From contig CAZWVA010000017.1 in NCBI GenBank assembly GCA_964636885.1, forward strand, positions 1-43,025: a stretch of DNA of 43,025 nt, in the 5' to 3' direction. The notes below the pieces were generated by a model. The model was not told the DNA's origin and ran no database searches. It saw only the letters and a program-made list of their open reading frames with translations. This document shows positions 25,142 through 34,367 of the stretch, in pieces. Made by a program: the position numbers and the translations under genes. Numbering within the stretch: position 1 is the first letter of the stretch; every line of letters begins with the position of its first letter. Source of the DNA: CAZWVA01 sp964636885 (GTDB lineage Bacteria; Desulfobacterota_D; UBA1144; Nemesobacterales; CSP1-2).

Positions 25142-25712
25142 TAGAAGCCGACCTTTGCTTTGGCCTGAATCTCAACCTGTGCCGATTTCATCTCGGTTTT
25201 AAAGGGTAGTTGCGATAGCGTATTTTCAGATGGCTGTTCCATGACACACCTTCCATTATATAGGTTCCCCCGCTCTCTACTATTAGGGATTTTGTAAATA
25301 CATCCCCGATGACACAGCCGTCTTTCTTTATTTCGAGCCTCTGTGACTCGATATTCCCTCTATACTCCCATAGACGATAACCTCCATATCCTCTATACAA
25401 ACCCGCGTGCTCAACCACTCCATCAGCGGTTGCAACAACGGATTGCCCATGCGTGGCCTCTATATCGATACCGGAATGAAGGGCCAACCTTCAAAACCTT
25501 ATATCCGACCGATTAGTCGACTAGAGAGCTCCTTTTTCTGATGAGCCTTTTATAAGAAGATATAGCTGGACATGAAAGACAAAAGGAAAAGCAGTGTGAA
25601 TCCTATTAATGTAAAAAAGGCTACTTTAATGTGCAGGACCTTAAAACTAAGGGTTTTTACTCCCCCCGCCACCAGGGGTGATCATTAGAACCGTTATACG
25701 TTCCTCTTTCAT
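25142..25712 (-). pseudogene. Collapsed M23 peptidase-bactofilin gene pair
   Basis: ATG 25710-25712 with an AAGGAGGG site starts MKEERITVLMITPGGGGVKT, then a membrane segment (VAFFTLIGFTLLFLLSFM) and a stop: the N terminus of a membrane-bound M23 (LytM) endopeptidase. A second frame (25487 on) has ALHSGIDIEATHGQSVVATA, DGVVEHAGLYRGYG, the start of the LytM catalytic domain, and runs directly into GNIESQRLEIKKDGCVIGDV, FTKSLIVESGGTYIMEGV, which is bactofilin. M23 peptidase and bactofilin genes are often neighbours, working together on cell shape. Here the middle of both is lost; a last short frame ends in EMKSAQVEIQAKAKVGF. Confidence 0.6.
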
Positions 25713-26132
25713 CGTCACACCCTCCTTAAGAAACGAGTTATCTTGACGACTTTAATTAGAGACTACTTATTGGCTCTTACCGTACCCGATAGGCAAAAAA
25801 CGTTTCCATCATGCCTAATTTCTCACAGAAATGCAATAGCAAAAGATCACATGGAGAATCCGTTATATAAGATGGATCCGTATAAGACTTTAGTTAGCGG
25901 GATTACGGTCAAATCCAAAGAAACCATAAGATAAAATGAAGGGCATAATAGGCTTGGTATTTCAATGCTAATATGGCTCAGGATGTAATAGAAAATCAGT
26001 CAAAGGTCTTATTACACATCTGGCTTTTTTTGGTATATTTAATTCGTCTCTGGTAGTAAAACGCATGTTTTTGAGCCTAATTTCCTACTCCTTTTACTCA
26101 GAGACAGACTAATGAATGTATAGGGGAAAACA
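25713..26132. other. Intergenic region with inverted repeat upstream of the receiver gene
   Basis: No gene recognised in 420 bases; the open frame at 25743-25934 starts with TTG and lacks a ribosome site and known motifs. The right part holds the inverted repeat at 26046-26105. Confidence 0.4.
26046..26105. repeat. Inverted repeat upstream of receiver-SWIM gene
   Basis: GTCTCTGGTAGTAAAA (26046-26061) pairs with TTTTACTCAGAGAC (26092-26105), with a two-base bulge and about 30 bases between. It lies 27 bases before the next ATG and could be an operator or a leader structure. Confidence 0.45.
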
Positions 26133-26786
26133 ATGGATAAGAAGAGAGTCCTTATTGTAGAGGATGACGAGACTATAGCCAATTTAGAGAGAGCGGTCTT
26201 AGAGGTAGAAGGGTTTGAGGTAGAGATCGCAAGAGACGGAGTAGAGGGTTTAGAAATGGTAAAGAGCAACGGGTACGATGTGATAATCTCCGACTTTACG
26301 ATGCCGAAAATGATGGGAGACGAATTCTACCTAAAGGTGAAGGAGCTAAATCAGAGCCTAGCGAAAAGGATAATATTTGTAACTTCAACTATAAACGACT
26401 TCATGAGATCAACTGGAAACAGGATCTTAGAGAAACCGTTTTCCAACCAGCATCTCGTGCAGACGGTAAAAGAATACCTCACATCCCCTAAGGGGCAATC
26501 CGAATCGGACTCAATAGACCTCATGTACTTTTTCCTCGGGGCAAAAGAAGCGATTATAGGGAAGGCCATACAGGAGTTTTCATTTAAACCTCCCAGAATA
26601 GAAATGGTTGAAGAGAGACCGGATCTCATAAAGGCGTATGTCTCCACGAGTGAGGGCGGTGAATTCCCAGTTATGATCTCCCAGAGAAACCAGTTTTGCG
26701 GGTGTAGGAATAGCTTTCAGAAAGGCGAGACATGCAAGCACGTACTCGTACTGGTTTTTTACCTGATAAGGGAAAGAAACGCATAG
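26133..26786 (+). CDS. Response-regulator receiver fused to SWIM-type zinc finger
   Basis: 217 residues. Receiver domain 1-118 with the full phosphorylation set: acidic pair in VEDDE (D11, D12), phospho-acceptor D54 (ISDFTMPKMMG), T84 and K101 (LEKPF). A linker of about 60 residues leads to a C-terminal FCGCRNSFQKGETCKHVLVL (C189, C191, C201, H203), the CxCxnCxH pattern of SWIM zinc fingers, which bind DNA or protein. No histidine kinase gene is nearby. The usual output domains (HTH, GGDEF) are absent, so the target is unknown. ATG 26133 follows AGGGGAAAAC. It is convergent with hsdM. Confidence 0.75.
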   Translation: MDKKRVLIVEDDETIANLERAVLEVEGFEVEIARDGVEGLEMVKSNGYDVIISDFTMPKMMGDEFYLKVKELNQSLAKRIIFVTSTINDFMRSTGNRILEKPFSNQHLVQTVKEYLTSPKGQSESDSIDLMYFFLGAKEAIIGKAIQEFSFKPPRIEMVEERPDLIKAYVSTSEGGEFPVMISQRNQFCGCRNSFQKGETCKHVLVLVFYLIRERNA

Positions 26787-26817
26787 CCAGACAAGATCCG
26801 ATTTCTCAATCGTTTCT

Positions 26818-28335
26818 TCAAGTCTCCCGATTCATATACTCTTTTAGTACCCTTAATATCCTTGCTATCTCATCAGACTGGGACTCTATTATGGAAATCA
26901 GCTCTTCCGGTGTCCACTTATCTTCACCGTCCTCCCTGTTAGGATTAACCGCTTTGAGGTCATAGCCTTTTTCCTTAATCTCATCAATGGAGACATACCA
27001 GGAACGTTTGCTTATGCCTCTTTTGGGAAGGAGTCTAAAGAACTCGTCGAAATGGACCAGAGTAAGTGGTTGTCTTTTAGTCACGCTGAGATCGGATAAA
27101 TCGTAGTACCATACCTTTTTCGTAGGCTCCCCCTTTGTAAAGAACAGGAGATTCGTCTTGCTTCCTGTACCCGCATTCACAAAAACCCTTGTTGGCAGAC
27201 TGACAATACACCAGAGATCGCACTCACTGAGAAGCCTCCTCTTTATCTCGACAAAGGCCGATTCATTCGTGCGAAAAAGCACCCCTTCATCCAACACGAT
27301 TCCGCACCTGCCACCCGGCCTTAGGCTGTCCATAACGTGCTGTAGAAAGAGCATCTGGGTGGAAGAGGTCTTATAGGGAAAGTGACTCTGTGCTTCCTTC
27401 CCCTCCTTTCCTCCAAAAGGGGGATTGGTGAGGATGACGTCAAAAAGAGCCGGCGCTCCTTGAAAAAGCCCACCGTGATATTCGAGTCCAGTCAGTGTAT
27501 TTCCATGCCAGATATGCGGTTCATCAACCCCGTGAAGGAGGAGATTCGCCAGGGCTATAGGATATATCAGGCTTTCTTTCTCCCTTCCAAAGAACGTCCT
27601 GGTCTTAAGGGTCTTAATAGCATTCAACGTCTTTGCCCTTTCTTTCATGTGCATATAAGCCTGGACTAAAAAACCACCCGTCCCGCAACATGGATCATAC
27701 ACGGTCTCTCCGATCTGTGGGTCAATAACCCTTACCATCACACGGACAATCCCTCTCGGTGTGAAGAACTGTCCGCCGTCACTATTTTTCTCACCCATCC
27801 TCTGAAGTAGCCCCTCGTAGACCTGAGAGATCGTAAACATATGCGTCTCGTCAACCCGATCCATGGAAAGCTCATTTATCTTCTCAAGTACATCAAGGAG
27901 GTTACTCTCCGTGTCGATTCCTGTCCTTTCAATGAAAGAGAAGATCTCTCCAATGATCTTCTGGCGCGGTGTTATGCCGGATTCATTTTTAAGGCCCTTT
28001 AAGTACGGTATGAGTTTTCCATTCACAAAGGACATAAGCGCCATTCTCCCCTCCGATTCCTTACTCCTTCTCCGATCATGTGTGACAGCCCAATCACGCC
28101 AGCGATACGGATATTCTAATGAAGGGGTAAACCCAATCCCCGATTCACTCATCTGCCCTGCCTCCCTTTCCTCTTTCTCATCGAGAATACGTAGAAAGAG
28201 CATCCAGGTAAGTTCAGGCACGTATTGAAGGGCCCCAGCCCTGCCAGACCGCCTCATAATATCGCATACGCTTTTTATGTAGGCGTTTAAACCGTAGGGA
28301 GAGGTGATTTTGTGGGGGCCTTGTATCCTCTTCAT
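26818..28335 (-). CDS. hsdM: Type I restriction-modification methyltransferase subunit
   Basis: N6-adenine DNA methyltransferase of a type I system. 505 residues: N-terminal helical HsdM domain (about 15-150), then QFFTPRGIVRVMV (189-201), the SAM motif DPCCGTGGFLVQAY (214-227) and the catalytic NPPFGG (304-309). It methylates the sequence selected by the specificity subunit encoded immediately upstream, with 31 bases between the genes. No hsdR lies next to it in the window; the genes flanking the pair are unrelated to restriction. The pair may therefore only methylate, or use a distant HsdR. Confidence 0.92.
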   Translation of the reverse strand: MKRIQGPHKITSPYGLNAYIKSVCDIMRRSGRAGALQYVPELTWMLFLRILDEKEEREAGQMSESGIGFTPSLEYPYRWRDWAVTHDRRRSKESEGRMALMSFVNGKLIPYLKGLKNESGITPRQKIIGEIFSFIERTGIDTESNLLDVLEKINELSMDRVDETHMFTISQVYEGLLQRMGEKNSDGGQFFTPRGIVRVMVRVIDPQIGETVYDPCCGTGGFLVQAYMHMKERAKTLNAIKTLKTRTFFGREKESLIYPIALANLLLHGVDEPHIWHGNTLTGLEYHGGLFQGAPALFDVILTNPPFGGKEGKEAQSHFPYKTSSTQMLFLQHVMDSLRPGGRCGIVLDEGVLFRTNESAFVEIKRRLLSECDLWCIVSLPTRVFVNAGTGSKTNLLFFTKGEPTKKVWYYDLSDLSVTKRQPLTLVHFDEFFRLLPKRGISKRSWYVSIDEIKEKGYDLKAVNPNREDGEDKWTPEELISIIESQSDEIARILRVLKEYMNRET

Positions 28336-28366
28336 ACCCTAACGTGTGTATGGATCTTGATAACCA

Positions 28367-29698
28367 TTATAATCTTCCCATAAAGGCCTTTCTCAAAACC
28401 GCTTGAGGCATTAAGTCAATGGCCTTAAGCTCGCTTTGAACGGCGGTTTTAATTCTCTCAACCTCGGCTAGTTTCTCTTTAAGCCTTGAGGCAATGAGCC
28501 GCTGCTCCCAGAGGGACGAAGGAATTGGAATCGATTGTTTCAGGAACCCTTTACGGTTTAGGTTCCTTAAACCCGTTGTCGTATCCTGGATCAATCGGAG
28601 TACGCTCTTTGCTTGTGGGGATTGAAGATAAAAATAGAGGTATAGGGAATCCACTAATCCCGGAATGGCTCTTAACCTCATCGTAAAATTGGAGAAGAGA
28701 TAAGTCCTATTATCAGGCGGTATGAAGAGCGCGCTTTTTCCGACTAAATCACTACTCCCGCTCGATGTAGCCACGAGGATATCCCCTTTTTTCAGCGTTT
28801 TTTTCAACAAATGCCTTGATTCTACCCTTCTAACCGCTATATCGCTAAAGTCTATCTTCCCATCCCTTATGTTATTTGAGCGCAAGACGAAATGGTATTC
28901 AGAAGAGCCATCTGGTGTCTCTCCCCAGATTCCGGTTTCGGAATCACATAACTCCCCTAGCTTTCTTCTCCCCCACTTCTCTACCACTTCGCGTTTAAAA
29001 GCCTGACGAAGGTAGGCATCCGCGAGGGCACTTGCCGCCTCCAACTGCCTTTTACAGGCGGTTTGGAGGCGTTCCATTTCTTCCATTAGATCCTTAACCC
29101 TTGAAGCGATACGATTCTGTTCGTAAAGAGGAGGAAGAGGAACCGGGATCCTTCTAATATCCCTTTGATTTAAGCTCGCCTGTCCAATAGCCCTTCTTGC
29201 GTTCCTCGCATAGTAACCCCTGCAGTAGTCGGATCTCAACCAGTAGAGGAGGAAGTATGGAACCAGAACGCTTTTATTCACCACGATTCTCAGGAGGTTC
29301 ATACCGTGATGGAGGTTTTCGGGAAAGCCCTCATATATAGCGCAATTGCCGAGCCTCCCAACACTATTTATGTGGCTAAATAGGATGTCTCCACTACTCA
29401 GTTTAAAATCCTTAAAATCCTCAACAGGTAAATCCACCCAGCCGACCCTTTCCGGATTCATGATACCGCCAGAAATCGTTTCTATCCTGGCAACCGGAAA
29501 CCCCTTACGACTGAAATTCTGTTTTGCCGTAATGCCGTTTTTTATGGATAAAATCACATCCCCCAACTCCACCCTTTGCCAGTCCTCCCGTAGCAGATAT
29601 CCTTCAATCGATTCCCCTTTCCTTTGCCCTTCGCTTCCTGTGTCGTTATACATCATCTGACTAGCCAGCGGCAAGATGAGGATTCGGCATGAACCCAT
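28367..29698 (-). CDS. hsdS: Type I restriction-modification specificity subunit
   Basis: DNA-recognition subunit with the classical two half-repeats. Target-recognition domain 1 (about 40-180) ends in PVPLPPLYEQNRIASRVKDL, followed by a long helix (MEEMERLQTACKRQLEAAS); domain 2 (about 240-385) ends in IPIPSSLWEQRLIASRLKEK and a second helix. 443 residues, normal length. Its ATG (29698) is two bases after the patatin stop, which suggests coupling, although a start further in, near the MMYNDTG segment, is possible. The order S before M is less common than M before S. Confidence 0.9.
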   Translation of the reverse strand: MGSCRILILPLASQMMYNDTGSEGQRKGESIEGYLLREDWQRVELGDVILSIKNGITAKQNFSRKGFPVARIETISGGIMNPERVGWVDLPVEDFKDFKLSSGDILFSHINSVGRLGNCAIYEGFPENLHHGMNLLRIVVNKSVLVPYFLLYWLRSDYCRGYYARNARRAIGQASLNQRDIRRIPVPLPPLYEQNRIASRVKDLMEEMERLQTACKRQLEAASALADAYLRQAFKREVVEKWGRRKLGELCDSETGIWGETPDGSSEYHFVLRSNNIRDGKIDFSDIAVRRVESRHLLKKTLKKGDILVATSSGSSDLVGKSALFIPPDNRTYLFSNFTMRLRAIPGLVDSLYLYFYLQSPQAKSVLRLIQDTTTGLRNLNRKGFLKQSIPIPSSLWEQRLIASRLKEKLAEVERIKTAVQSELKAIDLMPQAVLRKAFMGRL

Positions 29699-29700
29699 GT

Positions 29701-30630
29701 CTATTTATCTGCGGTTTTACTCTTATTTATCTCCTCAATCAGCATTGGAAGAACCGCTCTTACGGCCTCCTCCCCGATTCTAACCGTTACCCTCCCGCGA
29801 TGGAGATCAAACATCCCGATTTGAGACACAGCCGGCCTTATTACGAAGTTAGGTGTGTACTCTTTTAGAAGATACCTCGTTAATTCCCTCTGTGTTACCA
29901 ACGAGGTCCTTTGAATAATACCGATTATGTTGAGTTCATACTCCCTACCTCCCCTTGAATTCGATCGCCTTGTTGGGGAAAACCTCTCACAGAACGAGAG
30001 GAGGGAATCGAGGATCGGACTACCGCCCGACGACTCGTGTTCTTCCCTTAAGAGCCTATTAATTTCGGCCTCGATTCCATGGAAACCGGACTTTGCAAGG
30101 AGGTCAACAGCAATCACAAAGTCCGCTCCCAAGGAACGTGCCGCATGTACGGGAACCGGCTCGAGTACACCCCCGTCCACAAGCAACCTACCTTCAAAGG
30201 AAACCGGAGTAAAAACGGCTGGTATAGCTATGCTAGCCCTTATGGCATGACGGATGTCCCCTTTCGTAAAGGTAAATACCTCCCCGCCTCTTAGATCAAC
30301 ACAAACAGCGGCGAAGGGCTTCTCTAAGTCCTCTATGTTCTTCACCCCTATAAGCTCATCCAGAAGCCTAACTATCCTCCTTCCGCTAAAGAGCCCCTGT
30401 CTCGGCCACGTAGGACCTAGAAGCACGGGAATATCCTTCAACCTTATCCTCGTTGAAGCCTCCTTAAGCCTCTGAATGTTCCCAGAGGCATAAACAGCGC
30501 CAACAAGCGCTCCCATGCTCGTTCCCGCAACGACGTCTGGTTCAACTCCGGCCTCTGCCAAGGCCGTAAGCACACCTATATGCGCAAACCCCTTAGCCCC
30601 ACCTCCTCCAAGTGCGATTCCGATTTTCAT
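29701..30630 (-). CDS. Patatin-like phospholipase (RssA/YlbK-like)
   Basis: Serine hydrolase with a Ser-Asp dyad: oxyanion loop LGGGGAKGFAHIGV (7-20), nucleophile elbow GTSMG (S38) and catalytic Asp in VDGGVLEP (D152). 309 residues. Such enzymes cleave acyl esters of membrane lipids; the close RssA-type homologues are housekeeping or unknown. The C-terminal ~100 residues hold a family-typical segment with FVIRPAVSQIGMFD. It is the first gene of a tight run with hsdS and hsdM, which could be chance or a functional link; patatins do serve as effectors in some defence systems, but nothing else here points that way. Confidence 0.85.
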   Translation of the reverse strand: MKIGIALGGGGAKGFAHIGVLTALAEAGVEPDVVAGTSMGALVGAVYASGNIQRLKEASTRIRLKDIPVLLGPTWPRQGLFSGRRIVRLLDELIGVKNIEDLEKPFAAVCVDLRGGEVFTFTKGDIRHAIRASIAIPAVFTPVSFEGRLLVDGGVLEPVPVHAARSLGADFVIAVDLLAKSGFHGIEAEINRLLREEHESSGGSPILDSLLSFCERFSPTRRSNSRGGREYELNIIGIIQRTSLVTQRELTRYLLKEYTPNFVIRPAVSQIGMFDLHRGRVTVRIGEEAVRAVLPMLIEEINKSKTADK

Positions 30631-30725
30631 TTTAAAATGTGAGCCCTGTTATTAATCAAAAGAGCACAAGGTTTTCTAATAATTCATATTTTGAAATCAA
30701 AAAAGTCATTGTATGCTAATAATCA

Positions 30726-31187
30726 TCATTTAAGATCTTTGAAACTAAGGTATTTATCAAACTTATCATTCGCAACTGAGATTTGACTCTCAAACCACGA
30801 TAATAATTCGGCTTCTTTATCAACAAGCCTTGAACGCTCATCCCTCACTGGAAGAGGGGAATACCGTTCATGAATTGCATGGAGTTCAAAAGTCTTTTTA
30901 AAAACCTCTTCTAAATATGCCGTTATTTCTTTATCAAAGAGAAATTCACTTTCTTTGATCTTTCTCCTGTACTCAAATATCCTCTTAGGGGTAATCGTTC
31001 CATTACGGATTATTTGAGAAATGAATCCTTTCAAAAAACTGTAAACAGCATACCTTTTGTCATATAGTCCAAACCTTAACTTATCCCTATTGGTCTTATA
31101 CTGCTGATAGGCGATTATTGGCACCAATAAACCTGAAAGTATTTGTAACACTTCTTTAATATAATCCGGCATAATCCATCTATTCAA
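30726..31187 (-). CDS. Small membrane-anchored protein of unknown function
   Basis: 153 residues: one N-terminal membrane segment (about 9-26, YIKEVLQILSGLLVPIIAY) and a helical, charged cytoplasmic part (QQYKTNRDKLRFGLYDKRYA...). The plan, a short anchor followed by YQ-x-K-x-NR-x-KLRF-x-LYDKR, is common among bacterial proteins without assigned function. A start at residue 7 (Met) is also possible. No operon partner is clear. Confidence 0.6.
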   Translation of the reverse strand: MNRWIMPDYIKEVLQILSGLLVPIIAYQQYKTNRDKLRFGLYDKRYAVYSFLKGFISQIIRNGTITPKRIFEYRRKIKESEFLFDKEITAYLEEVFKKTFELHAIHERYSPLPVRDERSRLVDKEAELLSWFESQISVANDKFDKYLSFKDLK

Positions 31188-31227
31188 CTAAATTGTATTT
31201 CCCCTAGCTTAATAGCCTTCAATATAA

Positions 31228-32409
31228 CTACCTCAACGAATCCAAAAAATCGGTTATTAAACCGGTAAGCTTCTCGTATTCGAGAAGAAAAGAATCGTGA
31301 CCGTAGGGGGAGTCTATCTCGTGATAGTCAACCTCTATGTCGTTTGCCTCAAGGGCTTTTACAATCTCTTTTGACTGATAAGGTGGATAGAGCCAGTCGG
31401 ATGAGAAGGAGGCCACAAATACCCTTTTACACCTTATCCTTCTAAAGGACCCCTCAAGGCTCTCATAGCCCTCAGCGGCATCGTATATGTCAATTGAACG
31501 CAGGAGATAGAGGTAGCTATTGGCATCGAACCTCTGAACGAACTTCGATCCCTGGTGTTCTAGGTAGTTTTCAATCTCAAACTTGCTATCTAGGCGAAGC
31601 TTCATCCCTACTGGGTCTGGATGTCTTCTCCCGAACTTATGCCACAGCCACTTGTCACTTAGATACGTTATATGACCTATCATCCTTGCGATTCGAAGCC
31701 CCTTATTAGGTGGCTCCTTTCCATAATAATTTCCACCCTCCCAGTTCGGATCGTCCATAATGGCCTGTATACCGACCTTGTGAATCGCTATTGACTGTGG
31801 GGTCGATTTTGGGGCAGAAGCAATGAGGATAATCGAGTCAACAATATCCGGATAGAGAAGAGCCCATTCGATTGCCTGCATTCCACCCATTGACCCCCCT
31901 GCAATGGCACGGATACGCCTTATTCCCAAATGGTTAACAAGCTCCCTCTGCACACGCACCATGTCGCGTATTCCAATTACGGGAAAGGTTAAGGCGTAAG
32001 GCCTTCCCGTCTCCGGATTGATCGACGAGGGACCGGTTGTCCCGTAGCAACTCCCAAGTATATTGGAACAGAGAACAAGGTATTTATCCGTATCAAATGC
32101 CTTTCCGGGACCAATCATAACATCCCACCAACCAGGGTACCTGTCACTGGGGTCGTGTTTTCCCGCAGCGTGGGCGCTTGCCGTAAGGGCGTGCTCAATA
32201 AGGATCACGTTATCCCTTGCGTCGTTTAGTTGGCCGTAGGTCTCATAGGCAATCGTAATAGGCCCTAATCTTTCGCCGTTATCAAGAACGAACTTATGCG
32301 GTGGATAGGCAAACGTGTAGTATTTGGTCTCAACGATTCCAACCGAGCCCTTATCTACAATGACTACCGGAGATTCCCCAAATTCATGCGAGGTCATGCC
32401 CTTTTCCAT
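31228..32409 (-). CDS. metX: Homoserine O-acetyltransferase
   Basis: Alpha/beta-hydrolase fold acyltransferase that activates homoserine for direct sulfhydrylation by the product of the neighbouring metY. About 393 residues. Landmarks: GPITIAYETYG, GPSSINPETGRPY, nucleophile GGSMGGMQ (Ser at about 173), SSDWLYPP for the catalytic Asp and YGHDSFLLE for the catalytic His. The usual CHALTG motif reads EHALTAS here. Acetyl rather than succinyl specificity is inferred from pairing with metY. The start is not well marked: ATG 32409, GTG 32415 and ATG 32397 are all possible, without a good ribosome site. Confidence 0.9.
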   Translation of the reverse strand: MEKGMTSHEFGESPVVIVDKGSVGIVETKYYTFAYPPHKFVLDNGERLGPITIAYETYGQLNDARDNVILIEHALTASAHAAGKHDPSDRYPGWWDVMIGPGKAFDTDKYLVLCSNILGSCYGTTGPSSINPETGRPYALTFPVIGIRDMVRVQRELVNHLGIRRIRAIAGGSMGGMQAIEWALLYPDIVDSIILIASAPKSTPQSIAIHKVGIQAIMDDPNWEGGNYYGKEPPNKGLRIARMIGHITYLSDKWLWHKFGRRHPDPVGMKLRLDSKFEIENYLEHQGSKFVQRFDANSYLYLLRSIDIYDAAEGYESLEGSFRRIRCKRVFVASFSSDWLYPPYQSKEIVKALEANDIEVDYHEIDSPYGHDSFLLEYEKLTGLITDFLDSLR

Positions 32410-32503
32410 AATCACCGATTCGATACTAGATACGAATCTACACTAATAAATTCCCATTTAGTAGGGGTAGTCGCTTCATCGATGATACCCTTCCGCTATA
32501 ATG

Positions 32504-33814
32504 CTATTTTGTATAAATACCCACCCTTACCCTCTGAGATTTCTCTAGTGCCTGATCGATATCCCATAGGATATCCTCAAGCGTTTCAAGACCAACGGAG
32601 ATCCGGATCATATCGGGGGTTACACCGGCTGATGCTTGCTCCTCCTCCGTAAGCTGTCGGTGAGTCGTCGATGCGGGATGAATGACGAGTGTTTTCGCGT
32701 CTCCTACGTTTGCAAGATGGCTCAGGAGCTGAAGACTCTCGATGAATCTCACCCCGGCTTCCATTCCGCCTTTAACCCCAAAGGTGAATATTGAGCCTGC
32801 CCCTTTTGGAAGGTATCTCTTTGCAAGCCCGAAGTAGGGGCTCTCCGGAAGTCCAGGATAGTTAACCCACGTTACAGCGGGATGCTCCGAGAGGAACCTT
32901 GCAACGGCCAAGGCGTTCGAGCAGTGCCTCTCCATCCTGAGATGAAGGGTCTCTAGCCCCTGGATGAAGAGAAAGGCGTTGAAGGGGCTGAGCGCTGGGC
33001 CAAAGGTTCTAAGGGTCTCTACCCGTGCCTTCATTATATAACCAAAGTCTCCAAACGTCTCATAGAATCTGACTCCATGATACCCCTTTGATGGCTCCAT
33101 CATAATGGGGAAGTTCCCGTTATCCCAGGGGAATTTCCCGGATTCCACGATGACGCCTCCAATTGAGGTCCCGTGACCACAGATAAACTTCGTGGCCGAG
33201 TGCACTATGATATCGGCCCCGTAGTCAATGGGTCTACATAGATAGGGGGTGGCAAAGGTATTATCGACTATAAGAGGTATCCCCGCCTCATGGGCTATCT
33301 TCGCAACGGCCTCTATGTCAAGGACGTTTCCCAGGGGATTGCCTATGGTCTCCGCGAATATCGCCTTTGTCTTCTTGGTTATAGCCCTTCTGAAATTCTC
33401 CGGGTCGTCGGGACTCACAAACCTCGTCTCTATCCCTAGTTTTCTAAAACTCACGTCAAACTGAGAGTAGGTACCTCCATAAAGCGTACTTGAAGAGACA
33501 AGCTCATCCCCCGATTCCATAATCGTAAAGATCGCAACCATCTGAGCCGCCATTCCAGAGGCCACGGCGAGCGCCCCCCGACCGCCTTCAAGGGCCGCCA
33601 TCCTCTCTTCAAACACTGCGTTCGTAGGGTTCATTATACGCGAGTATATGTTCCCAAAAGTCTGTAGGTTAAAGAGGCTTGCCGCATGGTCCGTGCTGTC
33701 AAAAACGTATGCCGTGGTCTGATATATCGGAACCGCACGGGCGCCGGTTGTGGGGTCTGGAAGCTGTCCCGCATGGAGACATAGGGTTTCAAAACCAAAC
33801 TTTCTATCGGGCAT
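32504..33814 (-). CDS. metY: O-acetylhomoserine sulfhydrylase
   Basis: PLP enzyme of the Cys/Met metabolism family that replaces the acetate of O-acetylhomoserine by sulfide, giving homocysteine. 436 residues: YSRIMNPTNAVFEERMAALE (58-77), VDNTFATPYLCRP (183-195, with PLP-contacting D184), HSATKFICGHG (K209 binds PLP) and an N terminus typical of MetY rather than MetB (TLCLHAGQLPDPTTGARAVP). It lies between the CoA-binding protein gene and metX, all on the minus strand, and would consume sulfide made by the cysP-sat-cysH products nearby. No SAM riboswitch was seen upstream. Confidence 0.93.
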   Translation of the reverse strand: MPDRKFGFETLCLHAGQLPDPTTGARAVPIYQTTAYVFDSTDHAASLFNLQTFGNIYSRIMNPTNAVFEERMAALEGGRGALAVASGMAAQMVAIFTIMESGDELVSSSTLYGGTYSQFDVSFRKLGIETRFVSPDDPENFRRAITKKTKAIFAETIGNPLGNVLDIEAVAKIAHEAGIPLIVDNTFATPYLCRPIDYGADIIVHSATKFICGHGTSIGGVIVESGKFPWDNGNFPIMMEPSKGYHGVRFYETFGDFGYIMKARVETLRTFGPALSPFNAFLFIQGLETLHLRMERHCSNALAVARFLSEHPAVTWVNYPGLPESPYFGLAKRYLPKGAGSIFTFGVKGGMEAGVRFIESLQLLSHLANVGDAKTLVIHPASTTHRQLTEEEQASAGVTPDMIRISVGLETLEDILWDIDQALEKSQRVRVGIYTK

Positions 33815-33893
33815 CCTTCCCTCCTCAAGGGAGTCTCTTTAAAGCCACTTGACTACAGGTAAAAAGACGCAACACTCACGATGTATCCCGTCT

Positions 33894-34367
33894 TTAATAC
33901 GGAAGCCACCTGGGTCTCTTGGAAGAGATCACCCCAGTATGAACCCCGACAAAGTTGAGCCCCCCAAAAAGACGGGCGTGCTCTATCTTCATACAGCGGT
34001 TCATTATGACCTCAAGCCCAGCCTCTTCTGCCCTCCTTGCGGCCTCTTCGTTTACGATCCCAAGCTGCATCCAGACTACCCGTGCCCCTATCTTAATCGC
34101 CTCCTCAACAATCGGTGGCACATCTTCAGGCTTCCTGAATACGTCAACAACGTCCACCTTATCAGGGATTTCGAGAAGGCTCGGATAGCACCTCTCCCCT
34201 AGGATCTCCTTATAGGCAGGGTTTACTGGGATGATTCTGTATCCATGATCCTGAAGGTACTTTGCGGCAAAATAGCTCGGACGATACCAGTTTGCAGAAA
34301 GCCCAACCACAGCGATAGTGTGATTCTCTTTTAAAATCCGGCGCAGGGTCTCAATGCCGTCATCCAT
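33894..34367 (-). CDS. CoA-binding domain protein (YccU/COG1832-like)
   Basis: 157 residues with a single Rossmann-like CoA-binding domain: IAVVGLSANWYRPSYFAAKY (about 18-37), GYRIIPVNPAYKEILGERCY, VDVVDVFRKPEDVPPIVEEA and VVWMQLGIVNEEAA. It corresponds to the standalone version of the succinyl-CoA synthetase alpha N-terminal domain. Biochemical role unknown. In many bacteria it neighbours metY, as here (79 bases between genes), which hints at a link with homocysteine synthesis or its control. Confidence 0.8.
   Translation of the reverse strand: MDDGIETLRRILKENHTIAVVGLSANWYRPSYFAAKYLQDHGYRIIPVNPAYKEILGERCYPSLLEIPDKVDVVDVFRKPEDVPPIVEEAIKIGARVVWMQLGIVNEEAARRAEEAGLEVIMNRCMKIEHARLFGGLNFVGVHTGVISSKRPRWLPY

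Noticed and set aside
25743..25934. 63-codon open frame
   Set aside because: TTG start, no ribosome site, no recognisable motif.
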